Origin: Pontibacterium sinense
GTDB lineage: Bacteria > Pseudomonadota > Gammaproteobacteria > Pseudomonadales > Balneatricaceae
Direction: 5' to 3'
Length of the DNA stretch: 64,000 bases
Assembly (NCBI RefSeq): GCF_015209595.1
Contig: NZ_JADEYS010000017.1
Coordinates: 58,742 to 122,741 of the forward strand
Under the pieces are notes generated by a model, which had not been told where the DNA came from, did not search any database, and was given only the letters and a program-made list of their open reading frames with translations. Below are positions 10,802-19,178 of this stretch, in pieces (position 1 is the stretch's first letter; every line of letters begins with the position of its first letter). The position numbers were made by a program, and so were the translations under genes.

Positions 10802-11593
10802 ATGACCCAAGGCCCCCATATTCACCAACCGTTAGATTTTGAAACACTGCCCGAACCGGTGTTTTTCTTTGAACGTGTGATGCCCAGCGATACCATCTAC
10901 CCACCGCAAACCCACCGTTGGGGTGAGTTCGTGTTTTCGTTTCAGGGGGTACTGGAGCTACACGCGGAAGGTTCACTTTTCAGAGTCCCACCCAACCACG
11001 GCCTGTGGCATCCACCGGAAACCGAGCATAGAGGTGGCAACCGCAACGCCTCGCTGCACTGCTCGCTCTATATCGATCCCACTCTGGCTGAAGCGAAGGG
11101 CCTACCTGGCACCACCTGTGCACTCACTATCAACGCGATGGTGCGAGCAATGCTGAATCACTTACGGATTAATCCCCCCCAAACACCTTACACAGTGCAA
11201 GAGAGTCGCTTACTGGACGTTGTGGTCGATCAATTGAGTGAGGCCCCCTGCGCAGGGAGTTATCTGCCTACATCCAATGATCCGGCATTATCAAAGGTAC
11301 AGGCCTATCTGGAAGATCATCCCGGCGAAAACTGCTCTGTGCGGGAACTGGCGGAACGCTTTGGCACCACCGAACGCACGCTCGCGCGAAAAGCCCAACG
11401 TGATCTGGGTATGCCGTTGAGTGAATGGCGACAGCGGCTGAAGGTCGTACGCGCGATGCCGATGTTGCAGGCGGGGGTGACGGTTGAAAACATCGCGTTG
11501 GATCTGGGCTACAGCACGGCATCGGCGTTTATCGCCATGTTCCGCAGGCTGCTGAACATGACGCCGGATGAATATCGGAAGAACGCGGAATAG
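10802..11593 (+). CDS. AraC-family transcriptional regulator with cupin sensor domain
   Basis: This 263-residue protein has an N-terminal cupin (about 20-120; HRWGEFVFSF...GVLELHAEG...HGLWHPPETEH) and a C-terminal AraC double helix-turn-helix (about 160-260). The second HTH region reads LDLGYSTASAFIAMFRRLL, the classic AraC signature. Proteins of this shape often regulate the adjacent divergent exporter. The 112-bp gap to the EamA gene is enough for shared promoters. The inducer is unknown. Confidence 0.88.
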   Translation: MTQGPHIHQPLDFETLPEPVFFFERVMPSDTIYPPQTHRWGEFVFSFQGVLELHAEGSLFRVPPNHGLWHPPETEHRGGNRNASLHCSLYIDPTLAEAKGLPGTTCALTINAMVRAMLNHLRINPPQTPYTVQESRLLDVVVDQLSEAPCAGSYLPTSNDPALSKVQAYLEDHPGENCSVRELAERFGTTERTLARKAQRDLGMPLSEWRQRLKVVRAMPMLQAGVTVENIALDLGYSTASAFIAMFRRLLNMTPDEYRKNAE

Positions 11594-11634
11594 GTTCAGT
11601 CACGAACACTTCACCGCGCTAGCAACGCTTAAAA

Positions 11635-11650
11635 GGGGACTGATTTATTT
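11635..11650. repeat. dispersed GGGGAC-type repeat, copy A
   Basis: GGGGACTGATTTATTT here differs by one base from GGGGACAGATTTATTT at 13632-13647. Such boxes occur in many marine gammaproteobacteria next to REP-associated tyrosine transposase sequences (family knowledge from memory). No transposase gene is seen here. Confidence 0.45.
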
Positions 11651-11674
11651 ACCGCTTCAGTGAACCGTCACCCT

Positions 11675-12784
11675 TCAATCAACAAAGAGGTAATTGCCCT
11701 GCCGGTCTTTTCTGACACCGATCATACGGATATCAGGAAACAACTGAGAGCGCACATACCAAACGTAAGCCAGAGTCGCCATAGAGATCCCTACGGCGAT
11801 ACCTGATGCCAGGTCTCCCATCACCATCGCCTCCATCACAGTCCTAGTAAAGATGGGCAGGCTCAGCATGAGAAACAGCGTATACGCGAACAGCCGATGA
11901 GTGTAAAAACCCCAGACAAATAGCAGCCCAATTACAGCGGGAATCACGACGAAGATGTTGATCCCCTCTTTGGGAAGGTTCATATAGGTCGTCCATGCCG
12001 CCAGCGCAGCCTGAATTGACACTATCCAAATCAGCACACTGTTTTTTGTTCCATGCAGTGCATAGAGAATTTTGTCCGGTGAAGCGGCAATGATCAACGC
12101 AAGCTTTGCATCCCTGATACCTCGTCCCCTGAGTGTGTCGAATATAGCCTTCTTCGAATATCCGGTTGCGCGCATCAAAGCTATTTCAGATCGGGCTTTG
12201 TTCACGGATAGCGTCGGAAGCACACCACCTTGTGGTGGGTAACGTCTGGTTTGTGGTTGAGCCACGGCTGCAGGCCGAGGGGGAACCACCGTTTCAGCTT
12301 CGGGTTGAGACATCGTCTCTAAAGGCAGCGAAGCCTCTGACGTAGGAAATGCCTCTAAGATCTCTTGTGATTCAGCGTCATTACCAACGGATGATTTATC
12401 TTCCGTGTGTTCCGGCAGTATCTGCAACAGATATTCACGGGCCTCGGTGCTAAAGCGAGCGAATGGAATCGAATACTGTGCGCCGTCATCCAGATGGAGT
12501 ATCAGCGCACCTTTGTGTTGCCGGTACTGAAACACCTTCGTTATATCCACTTTAGTGGATGTGCCCAAGCGCCAGATCACCAGCGACTGAGGGCGCATAT
12601 CCAGCTTGTAGCTACGCTGAAAATAGATATAGATCAGCGCGAATACCAGTACATAGTATTGCCCTTGAAACGCCGGATTCCCCACCAGCAAATTCATCGC
12701 AACCCATAACACCAGACCGATGCCCACCAACCGCAGAAAATAGGCTGACGAAAACCTGAATACACGCTGATCATCCCTATCCAT
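11675..12784 (-). CDS. hypothetical multi-pass membrane protein
   Basis: This 369-residue protein starts at an ATG with AGGGG upstream. It has two N-terminal membrane segments (about 12-45) followed by a PH-like soluble stretch (about 55-125; DITKVFQYRQHKGALILHL). A Pro/Glu-rich linker (130-180) leads to a helical segment with a MRATGYSKKAI repeat-like motif, then about five membrane segments (225-355). I recognise no characterised family. It may be a membrane-bound sensor or stress protein; the function is open. It is a single gene with no obvious operon partner. Confidence 0.65.
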   Translation of the reverse strand: MDRDDQRVFRFSSAYFLRLVGIGLVLWVAMNLLVGNPAFQGQYYVLVFALIYIYFQRSYKLDMRPQSLVIWRLGTSTKVDITKVFQYRQHKGALILHLDDGAQYSIPFARFSTEAREYLLQILPEHTEDKSSVGNDAESQEILEAFPTSEASLPLETMSQPEAETVVPPRPAAVAQPQTRRYPPQGGVLPTLSVNKARSEIALMRATGYSKKAIFDTLRGRGIRDAKLALIIAASPDKILYALHGTKNSVLIWIVSIQAALAAWTTYMNLPKEGINIFVVIPAVIGLLFVWGFYTHRLFAYTLFLMLSLPIFTRTVMEAMVMGDLASGIAVGISMATLAYVWYVRSQLFPDIRMIGVRKDRQGNYLFVD

Positions 12785-12986
12785 CCCTTAACCCCTATCC
12801 ATTGAGTTTCATGTATTTCCGGCCACGCGTTGCATCTACGTGTTAAGGCGACCGCTGAAAAGCCGAACGACACCCTACCGATAGCGCTCAGTATAGGCTC
12901 TTCAGAGTTTAATGAGGGTCGTGCAGAGATATTAGCGTGTTATTCGCAGGAAAGGTCAGCACTCTCCCAACACTGCTGATAATCCA

Positions 12987-13463
12987 TCAGCAGCCGCGAA
13001 TTTCCAGGGTATACGTCGGTGGGCCGGACGCGGAAGCTTCGTAGTATTCGATATAGCAGCCACTGCTACCTACCGTTAAGTCATAGCCTGCACGTACGTA
13101 ATTGTTAGTAACCTTCTGCTTCAGATCCGAATCGGCCTGAAAATCGATCAACTCAAGCATCCCCAAACGGCTACCGGTTTCTGCTTTTGATTCCGGATAT
13201 TTGTAATAGGTATCGATAAGACCGTATTCAGTCGTAATAGCGCGTCCGCTATCCGAGCCGTTATCCTCGACTTCCTGTAGCTGTGCTTTCAGATGCACCA
13301 TCGTCGCTAAAGATTGCATCGAGCCCTGAATCCCCTGAAGAACGGAGATCCGCGCATCCGTTGTCACATTCAGAAACCTCGGTAATGCCACTGCGGCTAA
13401 AATGCCTAATATCGCAATCACCACAACCAACTCAACGATGGTAAATCCTGAACTTCTCTTCAT
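12987..13463 (-). CDS. type IV pilin-like protein (MSHA-like major prepilin)
   Basis: This 158-residue protein has a short basic leader MKRSSG cut before Phe by prepilin peptidase: G|FTIVELVVVIAILGILAAVALPRF, with the invariant Glu at mature position 5. A helical spine and a globular head follow. Two cysteines near the C-terminus (SSGCYIEY and the terminal RGC) would close a D-region loop as in MshA-type pilins. It is an orphan: no assembly ATPase, secretin or other minor pilin lies beside it. It likely uses machinery encoded elsewhere for adhesion or motility. Confidence 0.88.
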   Translation of the reverse strand: MKRSSGFTIVELVVVIAILGILAAVALPRFLNVTTDARISVLQGIQGSMQSLATMVHLKAQLQEVEDNGSDSGRAITTEYGLIDTYYKYPESKAETGSRLGMLELIDFQADSDLKQKVTNNYVRAGYDLTVGSSGCYIEYYEASASGPPTYTLEIRGC

Positions 13464-13631
13464 ACAACCGCGCTCATTTCAGTGTTATCTGGAACAGACT
13501 TGAAGATCGTCAAAAGATGGTAACACTGATTCAAAAACACCGGCAGGTACCATAATTGATAGGGATCATGATGATCAGCATCATCGTAGCCGCCGACTAT
13601 CAAAGCGCTAAACGCTCTTTATACATGCAAT

Positions 13632-13647
13632 GGGGACAGATTTATTT
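13632..13647. repeat. dispersed GGGGAC-type repeat, copy B
   Basis: GGGGACAGATTTATTT matches the box at 11635-11650 in 15 of 16 positions. It lies in the 265-bp gap between the pilin and hydrolase genes, where I see no gene. Confidence 0.45.
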
Positions 13648-13728
13648 TCCCTTCCAATATTCAGCAACGCAGAAACGAAGCTGCAGCTCCCCTGGCTCAG
13701 AAGCTACAGCAACAGGATCTCCCGTGTA

Positions 13729-14583
13729 TTACTGCACGTCCTGCCAATACTCCGTCCGGCCTTTTTCTTTCTGGGGCGCATCGATAAATGCGGCGATCCG
13801 CGTCCAGATCTTGTCCCGCTGGTGATGGAAGATATCGTTATGCCCTGCATAGGCAACGGTCACCATACTTTTATACGGGGACGGATAGTTTTGATACAAC
13901 GTCTCAGCTAACTGAAGCGGTATCTGCCGATCCCGTTCGCCGTGGATAAATAAGGCCGGAGCCGTCACCCGATCCAGTTTGGCGGTCTGATCAAAGGGAC
14001 GGCGGTTCACAAACATGCGTAACCAGCCCATCCCGACCTCGCTCATCACTTCATGTGCACTGGTAAAGGTGCCCACCAGAATTAAGCCGCCAAACTCACG
14101 CTCTTGCGCCAGATCCACTGCCACGGCAGACCCCAGCGAGCGTCCAAGGACAAAGATATTCTCCGGCGCAAAGTTCAGTTCTTGGGTGGCATATCTGAGT
14201 GCCGCTTTGGCATCGTTATATACACCGTCTTCACTGGGTTCACCTTCACTGCGGCCGTAGCCACGGTAGCCCACCAGCAAGACGTTTACGCCAGTTTGTG
14301 CCAGATGCCATGCGGAGTTCAGACGGTGCAGCGAATGCCCAAAGTTGCCGTGGAAGTACAGCACCAGTTTTTTGTTATCGGGATTGGGGAGATAAAACGC
14401 ATGCAAGCGGATCTGATCTTCGGTGGTAAATTCCACATCCTGCACACCGCTGTCGTCCAGGTTGTAGTGATCCGCGTTAAAACGCATGGGGTGAAAAGCA
14501 AAACTCTTAACTATGGTATCTGAACAACCACTCATATTGAGCGTCAGCATCGAGAAGATAAGGCAACGTAGAAGTTGACCCAT
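13729..14583 (-). CDS. alpha/beta-hydrolase lipoprotein
   Basis: This 284-residue protein starts with a lipoprotein signal (lipobox LNMSGC, Cys about 20), so it is anchored in the envelope. The hydrolase core shows oxyanion segment YFHGNFGHS, nucleophile elbow GRSLGS (about 148-153), acid loop HGERDRQIP and terminal catalytic AGHNDIF. It resembles the BEM46/ABHD13-like branch. The ribosome-binding site GAGGAGG is excellent. It lies 10 bp behind the metallo-hydrolase gene, so they form an operon. Natural ester substrate unknown. Confidence 0.85.
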   Translation of the reverse strand: MGQLLRCLIFSMLTLNMSGCSDTIVKSFAFHPMRFNADHYNLDDSGVQDVEFTTEDQIRLHAFYLPNPDNKKLVLYFHGNFGHSLHRLNSAWHLAQTGVNVLLVGYRGYGRSEGEPSEDGVYNDAKAALRYATQELNFAPENIFVLGRSLGSAVAVDLAQEREFGGLILVGTFTSAHEVMSEVGMGWLRMFVNRRPFDQTAKLDRVTAPALFIHGERDRQIPLQLAETLYQNYPSPYKSMVTVAYAGHNDIFHHQRDKIWTRIAAFIDAPQKEKGRTEYWQDVQ

Positions 14584-14593
14584 GGGAGCCTCC

Positions 14594-15460
14594 TCACATT
14601 TGGTTGAGCGGAATTTTTAAATAACTGATTCCATTCTCCTCTTCCTTGGGTAAACACCCGCCCCGGATATTCAGCTGCACGGCTGGCAGCATCAGGGTGG
14701 GCAGGTCCAGTGTTTTGTCGCGGGCCTCACGTATAGCTACAAAGTCCGCTTGTTGGGTGTCTCCACGGATATGCAGATTCAGCGTCTTCTGTTCGAGCAC
14801 CGTGGTTTGATAGTGGTAGTGATCACGCCCGTCACCGGGATAGTCGTGACAGACGTAGATCGGGGTTTCATCCGGCAGCGCGTATAAGGTCTGGATGGAG
14901 TCGTAGAGTATCGCCGCACTACCACCGGGGAAGTCACAACGGGCGGTACCGAGATCGGGCATAAACAAGGTATCACCGACAAAGAGCTGACCTTCAATCA
15001 GATAGCTAACACAGGCGGGGGTATGGCCCGGTGTATGAATCACTCTGCCCTGCAGGTTACCGATCTGGAAGCTTTCACCGTCTTTGAACAAGCGCTGAAA
15101 CTGATGGCCGTCACACCTGAAACTACCGTCCAGATTAAACAGCGCAGCGAAGGTGTGTTGTACTTCAGTGACCCGGCTGCCAATTGCCAGCTGACCACCC
15201 AGCCTTTCCTGCAGATACGCGGCGGCACTGACGTGATCGGCATGAACGTGGGTATCCAGTATCCATTGCACCGTTAACCCCTGCGCGAGCACAAAGTCGA
15301 TGATCGGGTCCGCAACGCTGTTTTGGGTGCGAGCAGAGATGCTATCGAACCCCAATACCGGATCAATCACCGCGCAGGCCTTACTGTCCCGATCAACCAC
15401 CACATAACTCAGTGAACCGGTGCTTTCGTCAAAGAAATGGGTAACGCCCGGATGAGGCAT
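14594..15460 (-). CDS. MBL-fold metallo-hydrolase, persulfide-dioxygenase/Blh-like
   Basis: The start chosen is ATG at 15460, with GGAGGG upstream, giving 288 residues; an ATG 78 nt earlier lacks a ribosome-binding site. The metallo-beta-lactamase motif THVHADH binds metal, with further ligands in HTPGHTP, GDTLF and VCHDYPG. The HVHADHVSAA form and the trailing HDYPGDGRDHYHYQT are typical of the ETHE1/Blh group that oxidises glutathione persulfide. Role in sulfide detoxification is inferred; other thiol-linked hydrolases share these motifs. First gene of a two-gene operon with the lipoprotein hydrolase. Confidence 0.85.
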   Translation of the reverse strand: MPHPGVTHFFDESTGSLSYVVVDRDSKACAVIDPVLGFDSISARTQNSVADPIIDFVLAQGLTVQWILDTHVHADHVSAAAYLQERLGGQLAIGSRVTEVQHTFAALFNLDGSFRCDGHQFQRLFKDGESFQIGNLQGRVIHTPGHTPACVSYLIEGQLFVGDTLFMPDLGTARCDFPGGSAAILYDSIQTLYALPDETPIYVCHDYPGDGRDHYHYQTTVLEQKTLNLHIRGDTQQADFVAIREARDKTLDLPTLMLPAVQLNIRGGCLPKEEENGISYLKIPLNQM

Positions 15461-15638
15461 ACCGTCCCTCCAGAGTGACGCTGCGTTTCCCTGTAGCTTA
15501 GGCCAAATACGACATTTTTGGATTGAAAGCGTCGTCACCGGTGAGAGGGATACACGTGCCAGTTGACGTTGAATATGGGTTAACTCTAAGGTTACGAACA
15601 GGCTTCACGCATCAGCATATTAAGGACGCAGACCCACT

Positions 15639-16148
15639 ATGAATTACTCAGTCACCGCCTCCACCAACCCGGACGGATACCTGCTCACCCACTACGGCAA
15701 GATCAAAGCCGAGTCCTGTGACTACAACGGCCACCTGAATGAAGGTCACGCACTGGTGATGCTATCACTGGCGACCGATACCATTCTGGACGCCATTCAG
15801 CTGGATACCACCGGAAGGGAACGCCTGAATTTCAGCGCATTTACCATACAGAACAACCTGTATTACCGTGCAGAGGGACATGAAGGTCAGGAGGTATTGG
15901 CTCAGTCCCAGCTGCTGGCCTTTGATGAAAAGCGATTGCGTATTTTTCACCGTTTGATCGATGCGGAAAGTGGCACGGTGTTGGTGGAGCTGGAATGCCT
16001 GATGCTGGGTGTGGATATGGCTATCCGCAAGTCTGCGTGCTGGCCGGAAGGGGTGAGTAAGGCGTTGTCTCAGCTAGCAGCGAAACAGCAAGATCTACCC
16101 TGCCCTGATAATGCCGGACGGGCGATTGAGAAACCCGCATTGGGATAA
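15639..16148 (+). CDS. thioesterase-like hotdog-fold protein
   Basis: This 169-residue protein has the 4-hydroxybenzoyl-CoA-thioesterase pattern: CDYNGHLNEGHALVMLS (residues 28-44) in place of the usual DxxGHxN, then FTIQNNLYYRAE and FDEKRLRIFH. Hotdog enzymes of this type hydrolyse acyl-CoA thioesters and are often near carnitine or betaine catabolic genes; no such genes are here. TAAGGA lies about 12 nt before the ATG. The last 20 residues are poorly conserved in character and run into a repeat-rich gap. Confidence 0.75.
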   Translation: MNYSVTASTNPDGYLLTHYGKIKAESCDYNGHLNEGHALVMLSLATDTILDAIQLDTTGRERLNFSAFTIQNNLYYRAEGHEGQEVLAQSQLLAFDEKRLRIFHRLIDAESGTVLVELECLMLGVDMAIRKSACWPEGVSKALSQLAAKQQDLPCPDNAGRAIEKPALG

Positions 16149-16203
16149 AGGTTTTCAGTCTGCCGCCGTGTTACGCATTATCGGTTATCGAGACCCGCTG
16201 TAT

Positions 16204-16230
16204 GGATTCCCACGGGGGACAGTGGGAACC
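16204..16230. repeat. palindrome related to the REP-like family
   Basis: GGATTCCCAC and GTGGGAACC form an imperfect hairpin, 28 bp before the clearer copy at 16258-16286. The pair forms a two-palindrome (BIME-like) arrangement after the thioesterase gene. Confidence 0.5.
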
Positions 16231-16257
16231 AGAAAAATAAAGATCAGTAGGTTACCT

Positions 16258-16286
16258 CGTTCCCACGCTCCTGCGTGGGAACGCAG
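16258..16286. repeat. REP-like palindrome, copy 2
   Basis: CGTTCCCACGC and GCGTGGGAACG form a near-perfect hairpin with a short loop. It matches copy 1 at 5951-5976, 10 kb away, in an unrelated intergenic region. Confidence 0.7.
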
Positions 16287-16317
16287 ACTGTCAGGCTAAA
16301 AACCCCAGAACGAAAAA

Positions 16318-16695
16318 TTAACGTTCGCCCTGCACTTCAAAATCATCCGCACGTAACAGTGCGGAACCGTCTGGCTGTAGCGCCCAGTGTTCGTGATGTA
16401 CCACACCGAAGGCTTTGTTCATGGTCCATTTTGAAGTGAGTATATAGCCATCTTCACCTTCGGGAGTCCACTCTACATCCTGATAGTCCACCGAGTGGAA
16501 GCCGTCGTCGATGATCTTCTGCCAGAAGGCCTGAATCTCTTCCCGTCCGGTAAAGGTGCCAAACGGGCGCGCCTGCATCACAGCACCGTCTTCATACTGT
16601 GCTGCGCAACCTGCAGCATCCTGCGAATTAAAAGCCTGCTGCCAACGGGCAATGGCCGCTTTTGCAGCATCTAACGTAGCGTTGTGATTAGTCAT
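16318..16695 (-). CDS. SnoaL/NTF2-like domain protein
   Basis: This 125-residue protein matches the nuclear-transport-factor-2-like fold: ARWQQAFNSQDAAGCAAQYEDGAVMQARPFG, then TGREEIQAFWQKII, ending in a beta-sheet half. This fold includes small isomerases, hydrolases and ligand-binding proteins of the DUF4440/SnoaL type. The catalytic role is unknown. GGGAG lies before the ATG. It is divergent from a LysR regulator (110-bp gap), which probably regulates it. Confidence 0.8.
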   Translation of the reverse strand: MTNHNATLDAAKAAIARWQQAFNSQDAAGCAAQYEDGAVMQARPFGTFTGREEIQAFWQKIIDDGFHSVDYQDVEWTPEGEDGYILTSKWTMNKAFGVVHHEHWALQPDGSALLRADDFEVQGER

Positions 16696-16805
16696 GATGA
16701 TCTCCCATCCATTATCTTAGTTGGGATTACTGTACGCGCGGCGTTATGATCAAAAAACAGATCTATCAAAAATCATCGTTCGCTTTTTACGGACAATAGA
16801 ATCCT

Positions 16806-17681
16806 ATGAACAACCTGCGTCAGATGTCTGTTTTTGCCCGCATCGTAGAATGCGGTTCGATCAGTGCAGCCGCTGCTTCACTCGACCTGTCCAAATCGGT
16901 CGTCAGCCAACACCTGAAAACGCTGGAGTCAGAACTGGGGGTGCCCCTGCTCAAACGCACCACCCGTCGGCAGACTCTGACGCCTGCCGGTGAAGTGTTT
17001 TACGCCCAGTGTCAGAAGCTGAATCAACTGGCCGCAGATGCATGGGATCAGGCACAAAGTAATCAGTCCGTTCCCCGCGGCAAGATTAAGATCACCGCGC
17101 CTCATGCATTGATGGGTCCGTTGATTGCTCCTGTAATCGGTCAGCTGATGCAACAATATCCGCAGATCGAGCCACAACTGATCGCCAGCGATGAACAACA
17201 GGATCTGATGCAACACGGGATTGATCTGGCTATCCGAGTCGGGCATTCCCAGGAAAGCAGTTATCGGCAACGGCGTATCGGCGCCTTTCGTGATGTGCTC
17301 TGCGGTACTGCAAGCTATCTAAGCAATTGTCCAACCGGTTCCATGAACTACGTCGCTAACCGCTGGCAGGGAAAACAGATTCAGCATCAGCTCACCCATA
17401 AGGAAAACAACAGTCAATATACGCTGGAATTTAAACCCGGCTGCACGGTAGATTCCCTTTACACCACATTGGCGCTGCTGGAAGCCGGCGCCGGGATCGG
17501 CATCGTCCCCGATTTTATTCTCAACGCTAATGCCTGCTCTCTCATCGAAGTGATGCCTGATTATCAACTGAGCAGCGTACCCATTTTTGCCCTGCACCCC
17601 TATCATTCGGGTCTGCCACTGGCGGTGGAGGTCACCCTGAATGCCGTCGAACACGCCCTGCGGGGGGATGAAGGGCCGTAA
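16806..17681 (+). CDS. LysR-family transcriptional regulator
   Basis: This 291-residue protein starts MNNLRQMSVFARIVECGSIS, a typical LysR winged HTH (1-60, with AAASLDLSKSVVSQHLKTLE). A periplasmic-binding-like effector domain follows (about 90-285). It resembles the subgroup with motif LLKRTTRRQTLTPAGEVFY. Divergent orientation to the NTF2-like gene suggests local control; the ligand is unknown. Confidence 0.9.
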   Translation: MNNLRQMSVFARIVECGSISAAAASLDLSKSVVSQHLKTLESELGVPLLKRTTRRQTLTPAGEVFYAQCQKLNQLAADAWDQAQSNQSVPRGKIKITAPHALMGPLIAPVIGQLMQQYPQIEPQLIASDEQQDLMQHGIDLAIRVGHSQESSYRQRRIGAFRDVLCGTASYLSNCPTGSMNYVANRWQGKQIQHQLTHKENNSQYTLEFKPGCTVDSLYTTLALLEAGAGIGIVPDFILNANACSLIEVMPDYQLSSVPIFALHPYHSGLPLAVEVTLNAVEHALRGDEGP

Positions 17682-17711
17682 AAAAAGCCCCGGTTCCTAA
17701 AGATTCCGGGG
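17680..17711 (-). terminator. rho-independent terminator for the minus-strand membrane-protein gene
   Basis: On the minus strand CCCCGG...CCGGGG forms a stem followed by GC and seven Ts, about 85 bp beyond the stop at 17798. It overlaps the stop codon of the convergent LysR gene, so it can also end that transcript weakly. Confidence 0.7.
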
Positions 17712-17797
17712 TTAATCGGGAGCGAGGTGGAGAAATGAGACAATCCAGCGGACTGTATTAGTTCCTACGCTTACCCTGTATGTTCAGATCTCTTCAA

Positions 17798-18781
17798 TTA
17801 CAACAAACCTGATTTAATCAGGTCGAATGCTTCCAGAATCCGCGCCACATACTGGTCTTTCGGGCGAAAACTACTCTGCGCCTGAGCAATCACATCCTGC
17901 TCCATATGGTCCAGCATTTTATCCAGTCGGTGACGGTGCAAACCCATCTTCGCCTGCACAGGGTCGGAAATCACACCTGACAATGCGGCAAACGCCGATA
18001 AGACCGCCAACACCACTGCCGTGACCCCTGCGGTCAATGCCAGTGTCGGTTCGGGGGGAAACAGATCGTAATAAAGATGGCCTAAGGTTTCCCCCAAAAT
18101 AAAATCCTGCGCGGCCAAAGTGCTACTCGAAACCGAAGCAAGCATGAGTGCGACACCAATCCCTCCGGGGGTGAATTTCTGAAAGGCAAACGCGCCCAGA
18201 ATGGTGCAAGACACCGTATTAGTAATATCTGCTGAAGCGGTGCGGGTGATGCGATATTGCGTCATCGCCTCTTCAATCACGGGCTCGGTCAGCTGATGAA
18301 ATTGCTGACTATCGACTTGATGGTGCTCATGACACTCATACAGTGCCTGTAGTTCTTCCGAGATATAAAACGTCAGCGAAGCTCTGGGATTATTTTGATG
18401 CAGCAGGTCCATTGTCACCCGATCCGTAATATTTTGCTGAACCTGTGTCGTGAAACCCGCTGGAATCCGTTGCAGCAGTTGGGACAATCCACTCAGTTTT
18501 GAGGATCTGTCCACACCAAACTTCACCAGACTGAGCAACACAAAGAGCGGTGCCCAGAACAGATTAACCGGCGCACGTAACATATCCCAACCCAACGCAA
18601 CCCGATTGGTCCTGATCGCCCCCGGATAGCGGAAATGTTGATCGATAAACGCGGGAATGCCGTTTCGGCAATGAGAAAAGTAGCGCTGGGCACCACGCAC
18701 AATTGCCTGTTCAACCTGATGCTGAGAAATATCTGAGGATCCGGCAATAGTGGTCTTTGGTGGGTGTTTCATATTGTCCAA
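17798..18781 (-). CDS. conserved hypothetical membrane protein (DUF6635-like)
   Basis: This 327-residue protein has an N-terminal segment with RYFSHCRNGIPAFIDQHF and GWDMLRAPVNLFWAP (about 65-80), which from memory resembles DUF6635 proteins. Hydrophobic stretches lie at about 70-90, 195-225 and 240-265, so it is an inner-membrane protein with a charged C-terminal tail. No catalytic motif is seen. A 17-codon reading frame with a strong ribosome-binding site lies 127 bp upstream and may be a leader. Function unknown. Confidence 0.7.
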   Translation of the reverse strand: MDNMKHPPKTTIAGSSDISQHQVEQAIVRGAQRYFSHCRNGIPAFIDQHFRYPGAIRTNRVALGWDMLRAPVNLFWAPLFVLLSLVKFGVDRSSKLSGLSQLLQRIPAGFTTQVQQNITDRVTMDLLHQNNPRASLTFYISEELQALYECHEHHQVDSQQFHQLTEPVIEEAMTQYRITRTASADITNTVSCTILGAFAFQKFTPGGIGVALMLASVSSSTLAAQDFILGETLGHLYYDLFPPEPTLALTAGVTAVVLAVLSAFAALSGVISDPVQAKMGLHRHRLDKMLDHMEQDVIAQAQSSFRPKDQYVARILEAFDLIKSGLL

Positions 18782-19178
18782 GTAAACATATGTTGGAGTA
18801 ACGCCTTATGACCTGAAATCCGGTGAAATGATCCCTACGCGCAGAATCTAATCCAGAATAACGCAGCACGGTGACAGAGAGTCAGTCAATCTGTGCCCTC
18901 TTCCTCTCTCAAAGCATCTCCGCATAGATACCATCCATTTTGACAACGTTAGAAAATTTCATGTTGATCCTCCGCTATTCGCGACTGTGTTCAACATATT
19001 GATTTCCTGATAAATCCGTCCCGATGTGTAAAGTTTATGAAACAGTTCACCATTGATGCGTAAGCGTGCGTTAACGGTGCATGTGACCTATATCTACAGT
19101 TAATAACTTCGCCGCCTTGTGCCTGTCACAGGCCCATATCAACTCGCCCAAATCGCCATGATTAGAGGAGGGCCTTCC
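18782..19178. other. divergent intergenic region
   Basis: This 397-bp gap lies between the minus-strand membrane protein and the plus-strand subtilase. It holds the 17-codon leader candidate at 18909-18962. Promoters for both flanking genes should lie here; I could not place them with confidence. Confidence 0.5.
18909..18962 (-). CDS. possible 17-aa leader peptide
   Basis: The frame reads MKFSNVVKMDGIYAEML and stops. It has a canonical GGAGG site 6 nt before its ATG, better than those of most full genes here. It precedes the 327-aa membrane-protein gene by 127 bp on the same strand. No poly-amino-acid run of an attenuator type is seen. It may be a leader peptide or an independently translated small protein. 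Whether it is translated is unproven. Confidence 0.35.
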   Translation of the reverse strand: MKFSNVVKMDGIYAEML

